Source of the DNA: Trema orientale
Lineage: Eukaryota; Streptophyta; Magnoliopsida; Rosales; Cannabaceae
DNA: 64,000 bases
Direction: 5' to 3'
NCBI GenBank assembly: GCA_002914845.1
Contig: JXTC01000091.1
Span: forward strand, 379,795 to 443,794
Under the pieces are notes generated by a model. The model did no database searches. It worked only from the letters and a program-made list of their open reading frames with translations, and was not told the origin of the DNA. Positions 1 through 10,860 of this stretch are shown piece by piece; position 1 is the first letter of the stretch; the number at the start of each line of letters is the position of its first letter. Both the position numbers and the translations under genes were made by a program.

Positions 1-520
1 CTATAAAATAACCTAAATTAAACTAAAAATCACTAAAAACACACAAAATATTTAAGAAAAAGAACATAAATAACTCTATTTTCATAGAGTTATCAAGACT
101 CTGTAAAATAATACCCTGAAATTAAGAATTTCTGAAAATTAATATCCTGAACAGATTTTTTAACCAATTTTAGGAATGAAAAAATAATAATATTCTCTAT
201 TAAAACTAGATTAATCCATATTATTCATCTTAATTTTGATGATAGTATTGTATTTTATCAGTTAAAATTATTCAAAAAATCAACCCAAGGTATTCATTTT
301 CAGAAATTTTTAATCTCAAGATATTATTATGCAGAGTCTGAACTTCAGAGTTTAAATTGTAAAACACCCAAAACCTCAGAGTATTTTTTTTGCAGTTATC
401 CAGAAGTAATTATAAATGGTGGCAACATGATCTGAAATGTAAACTTTTCCGACTTAGTGAATTCACTAAAATAGTCTGGAGTACCAGATCACGTAAATGT
501 AGACTAAGCCGAACCATATA
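1..520. repeat. Foldback-type repeat left of the Gypsy element
   Basis: No gene is visible. Positions about 107-165 and 290-345 are imperfect inverted copies: both arms read as an ACTCTG start, then AATAAT/AATATC, and a TTTCTGAAAAT core. This gives a hairpin-capable element of roughly 240 bp. The arms resemble in style the arms of the element at 40535-41332 (runs of 'aataccct' separated by A/T-rich spacers). It may be a relic of a related non-autonomous DNA transposon; the exact ends and a target duplication are not clear. Confidence 0.45.
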
Positions 521-2603
521 TGCAAAACCCCTAAAATTTTGTAAGGGTGTTTCGGTCTTTTGACCATATTTTTTAAATAAAAAACATTAAAATTCGAATT
601 TTGGGTCAAATTGTGAAAATATTTGAAAGGGGGATTAATTTACAATTTGAAAAGGTAAAATTGAAAGAAAATTTGGAAAGCAGGGACTTATGTGCTCACA
701 GCCCATTTATGGCCAGACTCGTGCTCTCTCTTTTCTCTCTCATCTCCCTCGATCTCCTCTTTCTGCAGAAACTAGTGAAAATGCTGAAAAATCGACCGAG
801 CTCCAACGAAGCCTTTCCCATTGCCGTTGACGCTGGCCATCACCGGTGTCGACGCCCCATCACCAGACGAATCTTGCCGCCAGTCCCAGCCCTGCCAAAG
901 CTCGCTATCACTAGAAGAAGTTGAAAAATGCTGCAGACATTTTTACTCGCCGGCGCTGATTCTGGCAACGTTAGGTCGCTAAATTGGCCTCGTCCGACTC
1001 TTCTCCTCACAGGCGATCTCCTGTTTGATTTTGATCTCGTTGGATATTTTTATATATATTTAGTTTGAGAGTTGACTTTTTGATCAGACCGTTAGATTGT
1101 AAAACTAATATCATTTTTGGAATCTGCGTAGAAAATGGTGAAAAATGAGATATATATTGACTATATTTCAAAGCGGGCAGAGAAATAAAATCGAACGGCT
1201 CAGATTTACCTTGTTTTGCATGTCATGATCTCGGGTTCGACCCGGGCCCAAATCAGACAAATTATATATCTAACCTAGCTATTTTAGGTGCTAGAAATTC
1301 AACGGTGAAGTCCGTTTCTGTTTGAAAATCGAATTTTCAAACCAAGTGATTGAAGGTTCGAAAATTACTCACAACCCTCCGAATGACCGCCAAACGATGC
1401 TAAACGCTCTCTATAGCACCATAGTGTATTTAGTTACTCAATTGAGATAGAAATTCGATTACTTGATTCTAAAATTAATTTAATTTATAAATTTAAATAT
1501 TTTCGGTAAATATGGAATTTCGTGAAATAATTTTTAAAAATTAGGTTTATATCTATTTTTGACCTGATTTGAGATATAAATTGCCTGGGAGGTACGTCAC
1601 ACTGGTTGGCATGTCATATATACTATTTTTAACTATTTTATGCAGGAAATTGGATTTTTGGTTTTTAATAAAAAAATGACTGTTATAATGCTGAAATTTT
1701 TAAAAAATCCAAAATAATTTGAGAACTCAGTTTTGAGGACTAAAAGTGGCTTGATTAAAGAATACTGCATGGTTATTTTGTGATTGCGTGGAAATGGTGT
1801 ATATTCTTATTCTGTCATTCATATAGCATTTGCACACATTCACACACTTATACGGCTGTCGGACTTACGGTACCCTACGTTGGGTGCTTGGATTTACGGT
1901 CGCTTTTATAGTTGATTCGGACTTACAGGTGACCCACTAGGACACCTCAGACTTCATGATTGCATACATAATTATATGTTGACTTGAATAAATATGTACT
2001 AATTTTGATGGATATTTTATAATAATTTGGAATATTTGAATCTTTCTACTGTGATTTTCACTTGGATTTTGTGAACTGTTTGAATGGATTACTAACCATG
2101 CAGAACCTTCAACGTGAGTATATTTTTATATATAAAAAACTTGTAATCGATTATCTATTGGGCTTTAGCTCACCCTTTTTCTTGCCCTCAAGTGGCACTC
2201 AGTGTGATTTGGATCGGGAGATCTAAATTGAGGCATTGCAGGCTTACTGGTTTGTTTATATTTTTGTAAATTCCTACAAGACTTGTGAAATATAGACATG
2301 AGTAGGAATTTGGATTTAATTAGTAAGCATATTTGTGAGATATGGACATGATTTGTATAAACTATGTCTATGTTTAGGTGTGCGAAGATTGTTTAATGCA
2401 TGACAATTGAATATCTGTTTTTATTTCTATATTTAATGAGTGACATATAATTGTTAGGTTTTATTTCAATTAACAATTTTATCGAGGCCAAATTGGAAAA
2501 TTAAAGTTCCCGAGCATTTTTGAAACTATTTTTAAAATATTTTCCAGTATTTCTATTTTATGAAAAATAGAAATACTGACGTCGGACTCGGTCGAGATAG
2601 AAA
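521..2603 (+). repeat. Left LTR of the Gypsy remnant
   Basis: A long LTR of about 2.1 kb, the size seen in Tekay/Del-like chromoviruses. It begins with the TG that follows ATATA and ends just before the TGGTATTAGAG primer-binding site. The 107-codon open frame starting at 601 lies wholly inside it and is not a gene. A box-B-like GGTTCGACCCGG at about 1233 is incidental. The segment 1932-2600 matches 3617-4270 at roughly 85-90 percent by eye, so the insertion is not recent. Confidence 0.7.
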
Positions 2604-2744
2604 AATTGGTATTAGAGTACAGTTTTAATTTAAAATACTCGAAGTGTGTCACTCATTGAACAAGACTGGACATTTCTTTTTACACAAATCGTGCATTATC
2701 ATTATCTTACTAATACATTGGACATATTGAAAAACAGATCAAGA

Positions 2745-3480
2745 AAATGCCTCTAAGAAGAAGAGTGTCTCCACCTGAGAGACAACAAGATGCTCCTCTA
2801 CAATAAGGCCCACCTGCTTTTAATCTCTCTCCAGCAAGCTATGCGGAAAATACCTAGTCTCACAACAAGGCCAACTCCTGAAAATGATCGGTCTAAAAGT
2901 TTCGATGACTTTTGTAAGCTGAACTCAATGAACTTTTATGGAGGACACGATCTCGTAGCCACACTGAGATAGTTTAGGAAAGTTTAGAAGAAATTTGAGA
3001 CCCTAGCAGTGCCAGCAGAGTATAGAGTGAGCTTTGCAATGTACTTACTTCAGGATGTAGCTGATCATTGGTGGAACACTATCAAGTTGACTCAAGACAC
3101 TAAAACTATAACTTGGGAACAGTTCGATGAAGTATTTGGAGGATAGTATGCCAATGATGACCATGTGAATGACATGCTGAAATAGTACAACAATATGCGT
3201 CAAGGAAGTATGACTATTAATGAATATTATGTGAGATTTGTGAAATTTTCTCAGTATGCCCACACATCGGGAACCCATTCCAGACTTCAAATGATCCAGT
3301 TCAAAACTAACTTGAGGCCAGCGATTCATAACAAACTTGAACCATTTCTAGTCACTACACTTATAAAGGCATATAGTACAACTCGATAAGAGGATTGAGG
3401 CTACGTTAATTGGTGATAGAGGAACTACTGGTGGAAATAAAGGGAAAAGTAGTGACCGAAAAATGAGAAAGGACCCATGG
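2745..3480 (+). pseudogene. Broken gag of the Gypsy element
   Basis: The start matches the MPxRRR-type N-terminus of plant chromovirus gag. A stretch read at 3195-3389 keeps the typical retrotransposon gag core (QGSMTINEYYVRF, then F..YA and a LRPAI motif). Stops and frame changes break it several times (for example TAG at 2804, 2971 and 3146), so no full-length product is possible. It lies between the left LTR and the truncated right LTR. Gag normally packages the element's RNA; here it is only a marker of the family. Confidence 0.75.
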
Positions 3481-4292
3481 CAAGGACAGGGCTCATAGAG
3501 CATTGGACACAGGTGTAGTTTTGGTTCACGGGACAGAAGGATATGATTAGCCTGGACCTCAAGTGGTTGACGGTATGATATTACTCTATCACTCTTGTGC
3601 TCAAGTGTTATTTGGTACCGAGTGACCCACTAGGACACCTTGGACATCATAATTGCATACATAGTTATATGTTGGCTTGAATAAATATGTACTGGTTTTG
3701 ATGGATATTTGACAATAGTTTGGAATGTTTGAACCTTTGGACTGTGATTTCTAGTTGGATTTGTGAACTGTTTGAATGGATTACTAACCATGCAGAACCT
3801 TCAATGTGAGTATATTTTTATATATAAAAACCTGTGATCGATTCTTTACTAGGCTTTAGCTTACCCCCTTCTTCCCCTCAAGTGGCACTCAGTGTGATTT
3901 AGAGTGAAAGATCTAAATCAAGGTATTGCAGGCTTATTAGTTTGTTTATATTTTTGTAAATTCCTAATTTATGAAATATAGACTTAATATGAATAGAGAT
4001 GTAATTATAAATTAGTAAACATATTTGTGGGATTTGGACATTATTTGCATAATCTATGTCTATGTTTTTGTTCGATGCATGACTATTGAATATCTATTTT
4101 TATTACAGTGTATGTTTAATAAGTCACGCATAACTGTAGGGTTTTATTTCAATTAAATATTTTATCGAGGCTAGTTTGAAAAATTAAAATTCTCGAGCAT
4201 TTTTGAAACTATTTTTAAAATATTTTTCGGTATTTCTATTTTATGAAATACTCATTCTGTCATTGATCCTGGCCTCGGATCGTGACAATATA

Positions 4293-4860
4293 CATAAAAT
4301 TTTTGGTGTTATTTACCTGCTTTGTTATTTTAATTAAATAATTGTTTTAGTTAAATTACCTCAAAATTGGTAATATAAACTTAATTATTTGTCTTAATAT
4401 TCATAGGATATATATGATCAACTGTTGCACACCCCTAAGAAAATAACGCATATGAATAATTAGTTTTTAGCTTGAAAAAATCTTTCCATCTTATGTGTGA
4501 CAAATGAATATGTGATTCAAGCCTCATATGTTTAGAACACGACTTAACTGCTTAAGCACAGTATCATATACCAAAACATGGAGTATGCCTAGCACGACCT
4601 AGTTATATGGGTCACACTAAACTAGTAAATTAAGCACGATAGGCTAAGCACAACATGAAATGATCCCATTAGTATGATACGTTATACTAGCATATAAGCA
4701 TAACATGTTAGTACATCATACATATAGTTATTTATATATTATTTTCAGTTATTTTTCCTATCTCAAAGTCTTTTTTTTTAACAAATTTTTTTCTTGTTTT
4801 TCTCCTTTCAACTAAGCTCAATTCTAAATACAAAAAGTTCACTCTCTCTGAAATTTATTT
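4293..4860 (-). mobile_element. hAT-like non-autonomous relic, minus orientation
   Basis: The reverse complement of about 4740-4860 matches 12350-12450: both have a TTGAGCTTAGTTGA core followed by A-rich sequence and AATAACTGAAAATAATATATAAA-like sequence. Motifs such as CACGACC and GCACGATA at 4590-4690 resemble the GC-rich subterminal motifs of Ac-like elements seen at 15.6-16.8 kb. It codes for nothing. Ends are not resolved. Confidence 0.4.
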
Positions 4861-4864
4861 TTTT

Positions 4865-5572
4865 CTATAATTCTTTTTTCTCTTGATTTCTACCCATCAG
4901 AGAGGGAGATCTTATGTTGATCTCTCTCTCTCCCGTAGGGTTCCCTAGTTTTTTTTATTTCCTAGTTTTGTATTTAATAATCCTTCCATTGGTGTGAACG
5001 ACTTTCTCTCCATAGGCTTATTGCTATAGGGGGTTTAGTCCTATCAGATTTTAGATTTGTGTAGGTTTTGTTTTGCAGCTTTTATTATTTTTCTTTTATT
5101 TTATTATAGATCTGAACCTTCTGTGATTTAGATCTAGAAGATTTTTTTTATATATGCTACATTATTTACGAAAATGGACTTTCTTGGGATTGATGGTGTA
5201 CTTCGATATGATGAAGGACTGACCTCTGCTACTCTACTTCGTGAAGATCTGGATCTTGTGATGTCTTTGAGGTTCATTGGCCTTTTGATAGAAATGTATT
5301 GTAATATTCATTGTGAGTATGGTGAACTCACATTTGTCAAGCAATGAAGTTAATGTTAGTAATATTTTCTGTTGAGAGATGTTTATGGTGGCTTTTGTTG
5401 CTTATTTTTGGTTTCAGGAATCAAGCAGCGCATACACGTTCTATGTGTAATTTATTCTGCATTGTTTTCTTTATTTTGTAATACGAAATTCCCTAATTAT
5501 ATTGCTTTTATTATGTAGCAAACACAATTTATAATAATGAAGGATTTCTTTTCTTCAAAAAAAAAAAAAAGG
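4865..5572 (+). mobile_element. Possible LINE or processed-transcript fragment with A tail
   Basis: A less AT-rich stretch beginning AGAGGGAGATC, with pyrimidine-rich leader-like sequence, a short open stretch from 5173 (ATGGACTTTCTTGGGATTGATGG...) and a terminal A run at 5558-5571. This layout suggests a retroposed transcript or a LINE fragment inserted in plus orientation into the hAT-like relic upstream. No reverse-transcriptase motif was found, so the family is unknown. Confidence 0.3.
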
Positions 5573-5625
5573 AAAAGCAATTAAAGTTTGCCAATAATTT
5601 GTAAATCGATTATATGCATAGCATA

Positions 5626-5979
5626 CCACTAAAAAATAAATCAACATTTAATGACAAACGTTTTAGTCACAACAAATTTTTTTGTGACTAAAAGTGATAT
5701 TTATCACAACAAATAATTTCTTATAGCTAAAAGTTGATATTTAGTCATAAGTTGTCACTAATATATTTTTAATCACAACCTTTTGTTTATAGTAATAATG
5801 AAATTTATTGTGACTAAAAGTACATTTAGTTGCATTAAATTGTCGTTTTTGTGACTAAAATTTTTAGCCTCAGACTTTTTAGTTACATGATATAAAAATA
5901 ATGATATTCTTTTAGTCGTAAATTTTTCACTTTTAGTAACAATTTTTATCGTCACTAAAAGTATGATTTTTCACGTAAT
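5626..5979. mobile_element. CACTA-like miniature element
   Basis: Begins CACTAAAAAATAAATC and ends in the inverse of a degraded CACTAC-type terminus (ATTTTTCACGTAATG). The interior is packed with the subterminal motif GTGACTAAAA and its complement TTTTAGTCAC, at least ten times in about 350 bp in both orientations. Dense short subterminal repeats are a hallmark of CACTA (En/Spm) ends, where the transposase binds. There is no coding capacity. The 3-bp duplication expected of the superfamily cannot be read with confidence. Confidence 0.5.
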
Positions 5980-7690
5980 GAAAGGTTATTAATTATATAC
6001 CGGTCAAAATGGAGCGTATAATTAATTAAGTGATCACACAGGCTGTGTATGAGTTAATTAGTTGGAATTTACTGTTCTACTTAATTAGTTAAAAGCCCTT
6101 TGTGCATCATATACGCGCATACGTATAAACGCATGCCTGTCTAGATTGATCTAAAAATTTATATGTTTCGTATATTTAAAGTTATTATGAACAGATATTG
6201 ATATACATTCATTGGGCACAATTAAAGGCGTCGGTGTGTATTAAGATTGAGTATTTATTTTTCCTTTGAAAAGAAGAAGAAGAAGAAATCATGTATATAT
6301 ATATATATATATGTATGTATGTGTGGTAATTATCTGCGTGACTTAGAAGAGGGGTACGAATGAACCATGTGCTAAAAGAAATATTGTAACCACATTTCTT
6401 CTTATTTTACTTCATAATTTTCCCGAAAGTATCTATAATCTTCACATATTAAAGTTTCTAATGGCACTTCTCGATTACTCAACAAGAAATGATTAATATC
6501 CCGTTAATGATATTGTCTCTTTATCGGCAAAAAAAGGTATAAGAGAGAGAGAGAGAGAGAGGTTTTATATACTATAAACTTGATACATATTAACTTAAAA
6601 TATCATGATTAATTAAGAGATCGGACTAGCTAGGAGGTTATTTAAAGGGTCAGTTTTGTACTAATGAATCAATTACTAGCTATTATATTAGAATCTCGCA
6701 TTTTTGTAGCTAAAATATATTCTCTCGTCTCATTTCACGCTTGGCTAGTTAGTAATACTATTACATGCATGCATGAATGAATAATGATGTATAAGAATAA
6801 TAAGTACTCCAAAAAAAAAGGAAAAACAAAAACAAAAAAAAAGGGATAATTTATTACTGAGACCGTTAGTTTAAGATTAGTAAGTACTAAACAGCTCATT
6901 AGCAAGCTTGCAAAATTTCGATCAGAGAGTTGGAGCTATGCAACCAAAGGAGGAGGTGATCACCTTGATCGACCTAATTAAATAAATCACATAAATAATT
7001 ATGTATGTAATTAATTAGATAGTACTTATCTGATTGATTAGTTGGGAAAATATTAGAGAAATTGTTGGAGTCTCTCTCCTATAATATAAACAGAACGAGA
7101 AGTTGTCCTAAACCAAAACTGAAACCACTTGGCAAAACCTCTGTCAAATTGTATACTTAGAACTTCTATTTTCGAACTTTAATATTGATTTTATAGTTGT
7201 TGACAAATAATCATGTAATGTACAAGATAAATATATATACATATATACAGTGAGAGTATAAATTTGTCTTAATGCAAAAAAGACTAATTCTTTCTCATCG
7301 ATCTTGTACGTAGTTAATTAAGAGGAACATTGAAAAAGAAAATGAACTCACGTTTTTTCATATATCGATGTGTAGTTCATTCCATTGAAGAGTAATACAA
7401 TAAAAGTCCTATAGCCATAATAAAATGCACGAGTACCCGTATTCTAAAACAGTAAAAATAATCCACGTACACAAAAAAGTGGTACTACTAAACACGGATA
7501 TATATATAGCTTACGTAGACAATATTGGCAAACCTCAACTTAATTGGTTATTTGATATAGATTAAACTTTAAAAGCATCTAGATTACCACTATAAACTGG
7601 AGTTATATAAACTATAACTTGCGCATAGTGAAAATATATATAGTTAAATTATATGGGCTATAGCGCTTTCTTTCACTCACACTCTGTAAA
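5980..7690. other. AT-rich intergenic stretch
   Basis: No gene seen. Contains short simple repeats: (GAA)n near 6275, (TA)n at about 6296-6313, and (GA)n at about 6543-6562. Confidence 0.5.
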
Positions 7691-7859
7691 AGGAGAGAGA
7701 AAGAAAGAGAAATACCCATGTACATGATTTTATTATACCTAACAAACTCTCCTAAACCCTAGAAAAACAGAGTTTCATAGCAGCTAGATAGCGCAAGCTC
7801 AGGACATATATAGTACTGATGACGTACGTGAAAATTAAAACCGTACATAGTGCCAACGT

Positions 7860-8012
7860 TTATGCCGCAGGTGCCACAGTGACGCCATCGTCGTCATCGT
7901 CGTCGTCATCTCCATCACCCTCCTCGTACGATGAGAAGAGTGATGCAACTAGGTACTTCTCAGTAAGATGGAGCATCGAAACTCTGGGCTTCTCGCTAAC
8001 AACAATAACCAT
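7860..8012 (-). CDS. Possible 50-residue acidic-tailed small protein
   Basis: On the minus strand an ATG at 8012-8010 opens a 50-codon frame closed by TAA at 7862-7860. The product starts MVIVVSEKPRVSM, continues as a mixed hydrophobic/basic segment to about residue 30, then has eight consecutive aspartates (residues 35-42) and a GVTVAPAA tail. I do not recognise a family. Support that it may be real: a good TATA box (TATAAATA) on the same strand at 8146-8139, about 127 nt before the ATG; an AATAAA-like signal about 130 nt after the stop; and no obvious repeat character, in a repeat-rich region. There is no signal peptide. The aspartate run is a GAY repeat and could be unstable in length. A 76-codon frame on the other strand covers the same DNA, but reads the run as poly-serine and lacks a promoter. 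Confidence 0.4.
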   Translation of the reverse strand: MVIVVSEKPRVSMLHLTEKYLVASLFSSYEEGDGDDDDDDDDGVTVAPAA

Positions 8013-8138
8013 TGTGATAGGGCAAAAATTAGACAAGAAAGATATTTGAGTACCAAAGTGAAACTATGTAATATTACTAAGAAGAAGTTGTCTATGGTTG
8101 TTCGCAGCTCATGAATTAAGCTAGACTAGTCTACCTCT

Positions 8139-8146
8139 TATTTATA
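8139..8146 (-). promoter_or_regulatory. TATA box of the small minus-strand gene
   Basis: TATAAATA in a CCTATAAATAAG context on the minus strand. Transcription would start near 8110 and give a leader of about 100 nt before the ATG at 8012. Confidence 0.4.
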
Positions 8147-8734
8147 GGCGCAGGAGTACTAATGGGTAACCAAAGCAAAAAAGTTGAAATATTCTTGGTC
8201 GATCTTTCAAGTTTGGAACAGATGATAGCCTCTCAATGATATCAAAGGGCCAGATTTTAGATGAGAGAGAAAGAGAGGGGAGAGAGACACGTTTGCACTA
8301 TTTGGGTTAAGCTCCACTAGTCGTTCCAGGTAGCACATGAGGGCCCGCACGTGAGCTCAACTCATGGAAGGTGGCTGCATTACACATTCTACGCATGGTG
8401 GGAGCAACTCATGCCACACTCTACCTCATGCAACAAGGTTATGTCCATCTGACACCTTGGATTAAGATTTTTACATGCACACACAATATAGAAACATGTA
8501 CAAGTGTATTAACAATGCTATATCTCAAGAAACATGTGCTTATTGGCACTTTTGATTATCAAAGTCGATAGTGTGTATATATATTCTGCTACTCTGTTTG
8601 TGTACGACGCGTTTTAGAAAAATGATGATATAAGCACATATGAGAGGAATGATTCTAGTTTTTCACATTAATTGTCTTAAGGTATAGTAATTTAGAACTT
8701 CATAAGATCAAGGGTGCCCAAACAGACAACATTT

Positions 8735-8963
8735 AGGGCATATTTACTAATCCGTAATAATAAAAAAGGGAAAGAGAATGTGTATAAAGAGCAATGAGAA
8801 GGAATCAAAAAGTGAGTCATCTTTCCAAAATTTAACTATGCAAAGGATTTTCCAAAATAATATGTTCTAAATAGATAAGTAAACACATGTATGGAAGGAA
8901 AATGGAATCATTTTTCTAATTTTTATTTCTTTTCCAATCCATTACGAATTAGTAAACATGGTC
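8735..8963. mobile_element. Miniature inverted-repeat element (hAT-like ends)
   Basis: The left end reads GGGCATATTTACTAATCCGT; the right end, reversed and complemented, reads GACCATGTTTACTAATTCGT, so the terminal repeats agree over about 27 bp. Length is about 230 bp with no coding content. The GGGC..TTTACTAAT end type recurs in plant hAT miniature elements. An 8-bp duplication is not evident. Confidence 0.55.
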
Positions 8964-8974
8964 TAAAATAGAAC

Positions 8975-9638
8975 TTAGGTGTTATCTGGTTATAATGATG
9001 GAATATGAATAGTAATGATAACAAGAATAGATTAGAAATAAATTAAAAATTGATTTAGTTGTTTGATTAGAATTTTGAGAATTATTCTATGGTGTGAAAT
9101 AATATCAATGTTATATATATGAGAGATGAAAGAGAAAATAAAATGATATAGAGGAGAGAGAAAAGAAAGAGAAAGGATATAGTGAGAGGTGAGAGAAAGT
9201 AGTGAGAGGAGGGGAAGAGAGACAAAGTTGAGCGAAAAAGAAAGAAGAGAGAGTATAGATAGAAAGTGATGTGAGAGAGGGATATCATGAGCGAGAAAAT
9301 AAAGTAGGACAGAAAATGATATGAGAGAGTGAGAAAAGAGAAAATAACAACAGAAGAGAGAAAATAGTATAAGAGATAGAGGAGTGATATAAAGTGATGT
9401 GAGGGAATGAAGAGAGAGAAAATAAAGATAGGAGATTAATAGTAATGTGAAAGAGAAGGAGAGAGAAAATAATGTGAGAATTGAAAAGGAGAAGAGAGAA
9501 CTATTATGAGAGAAGGAGAAGATAAAAAATTAGGGAAGACAGAGAAAGTAATGTGATAGAGGGAGAAGAGAGAAAGTACAAAGTGATGTGACAGAAGGAG
9601 GAGAGAGAAAGTACAAAGAGAAGAGAGAAAATGATGCG

Positions 9639-9679
<41 letters not shown>

Positions 9680-9965
9680 CTAGAGAAAATGGTATGCGAG
9701 AGAGTAGAAAGAGAAGTGAGAGATGAAGTCAAGTATATAGGTATTGTTATTTTAATATTTAAGAGGAGCAAATTTTTTTTTAGAAAAAAAAAAACCAACA
9801 TAGAATGGGTGTAAGCATACCTCTCATATAACTAAGGAATACAATTATACAAAAATGGGAAAAAATACATTACATTACTTGAATAGCTATTCCATTTTGT
9901 TAAGTCTAACCAAATAAAGTGATTAGTAATGAATGTCTTTTCCATTCCATTTCTTCCAATCAAAA
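8975..9965. repeat. Purine-rich (GAGA) block in a possible miniature element
   Basis: From about 9116 to 9730 the plus strand is almost pure purine: irregular GAGAGA, GAAAATAA and GTGATGTGAGAG phrases, with a perfect (GA)n of about 30 bp at 9644-9673. The outer segments (TAGGTGTTATCTGGTTATAATG... and the complement of ...CCAATCAAAAGCACATCTA) pair loosely, so the block may be the expanded interior of a hAT-type miniature element. The serine/leucine-rich frames on the minus strand here are products of composition, not genes. Confidence 0.6.
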
Positions 9966-10051
9966 GCACATCTAGTTCTAGTTAATTTAGTATTGCATTT
10001 TGCGCTCATCAGAGTACTAAAACAAAATTAATAGTAGTGACAGAAATCAAC

Positions 10052-10591
10052 TGTTGGATGCAAACAAAGTCCTACATCGGTAAAATATGAGATAAAAATG
10101 AGTTTATAGAGAATTTGGCTAATCTTCTCAATAGGTTGCCCTTTTGAGATGGAACCCTAACCACTTGTGAGGAACCTATAGTGCAAAAGTAGTGTGCTGA
10201 GCATGGTTCCAAATGTTATCATGTGTTGGATGAATTATGGGCCCGGATTTTATAATGATGGTAAAAGTTCTATGAACACTCGAGGTGGACCAACCTCTAT
10301 GTTGACACAGGAAAAGACGTAATGGAGACCTTGAGGTGTATGGGTTATGAACTCTATAAGAATGTGGTGATCAAGTTGTGATGGGGTATCTATGGACGGA
10401 ACAGATCATTCTTTGAGAGGGCCATGGGACTTTGTTCGAAGGGGGGATTGTTGGATGTGAACAAATTCCCACTTTGGCAAAACATGGGATGAGGATGGAT
10501 TTATAAGGGATTAGGCTATATTCCTCTCAATAAGGTGACCTTTCGAGATGAAACCCCAATCCCTTACGAGGAACCCACCCATGACACAACA
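10052..10591 (+). mobile_element. TRIM-like element: short LTR pair
   Basis: 10052-about 10195 and 10449-10591 are direct repeats of about 143 bp. Both begin TGTTGGATG, carry the AAAGTCC(T/C)ACATCGG-like phrase and a GAGGAACC(T/C) phrase, and the second ends CACAACA. The second copy is immediately preceded by a purine run (GAAGGGGGGAT) of the kind that primes plus-strand synthesis. The internal part is only about 250 bp and has no coding capacity, matching terminal-repeat retrotransposons in miniature. No matching flanking duplication is visible, so the outer limits are provisional. Confidence 0.6.
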
Positions 10592-10860
10592 TTAGCTATA
10601 TTTGGTACATTAGAGTTTAGAAGTGTTATAACATATTTGAGTGTCTAATAATTTATAGGATTACATTGACGTAGGATCTTTGATTATCGAAATAGTATAT
10701 TATGCATGTACTATGTTTTCATTTACTAAGAAATGTCTTCACAAGTATGTTTATAACTATTTTTTATTTTCATTAGAATCAACATTTATAATTGAAAGAA
10801 AAATATTAGAAGATAATATTAATTAGAATAAAAATATATTAAATAAAAACATGTATATGA

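Larger units (their letters stand above)
521..4287 (+). mobile_element. Internally deleted Ty3/Gypsy LTR retrotransposon
   Basis: The element starts TGCAAAACCCC and ends CGTGACA, typical TG...CA LTR ends, and is flanked by ATATA on both sides (516-520 and 4288-4292), consistent with a 5-bp target duplication. The left LTR is about 521-2603. It is followed by a degraded primer-binding site (TGGTATTAGAG at about 2606), resembling the initiator-methionine tRNA type. A broken gag lies at about 2745-3480. From about 3617 to 4287 the sequence repeats about 1932-2600 of the left LTR, so the right LTR is present only from its middle on. Protease, reverse transcriptase, RNase H and integrase are all missing: one deletion joined gag to the middle of the right LTR. 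The remnant cannot be autonomous. Confidence 0.8.

Noticed and set aside
601..924. 107-codon frame near the left edge
   Set aside because: Lies wholly in the Gypsy LTR and has no recognisable domain.
1205..1260. tRNA-like box B GGTTCGACCCGG
   Set aside because: No cloverleaf can be drawn and no box A is in range; it lies inside the LTR.
9436..9801. Serine/leucine-rich 121-codon minus frame
   Set aside because: It is the translation of a GA-rich block; repetitive SLSLSLS content is a composition artefact.
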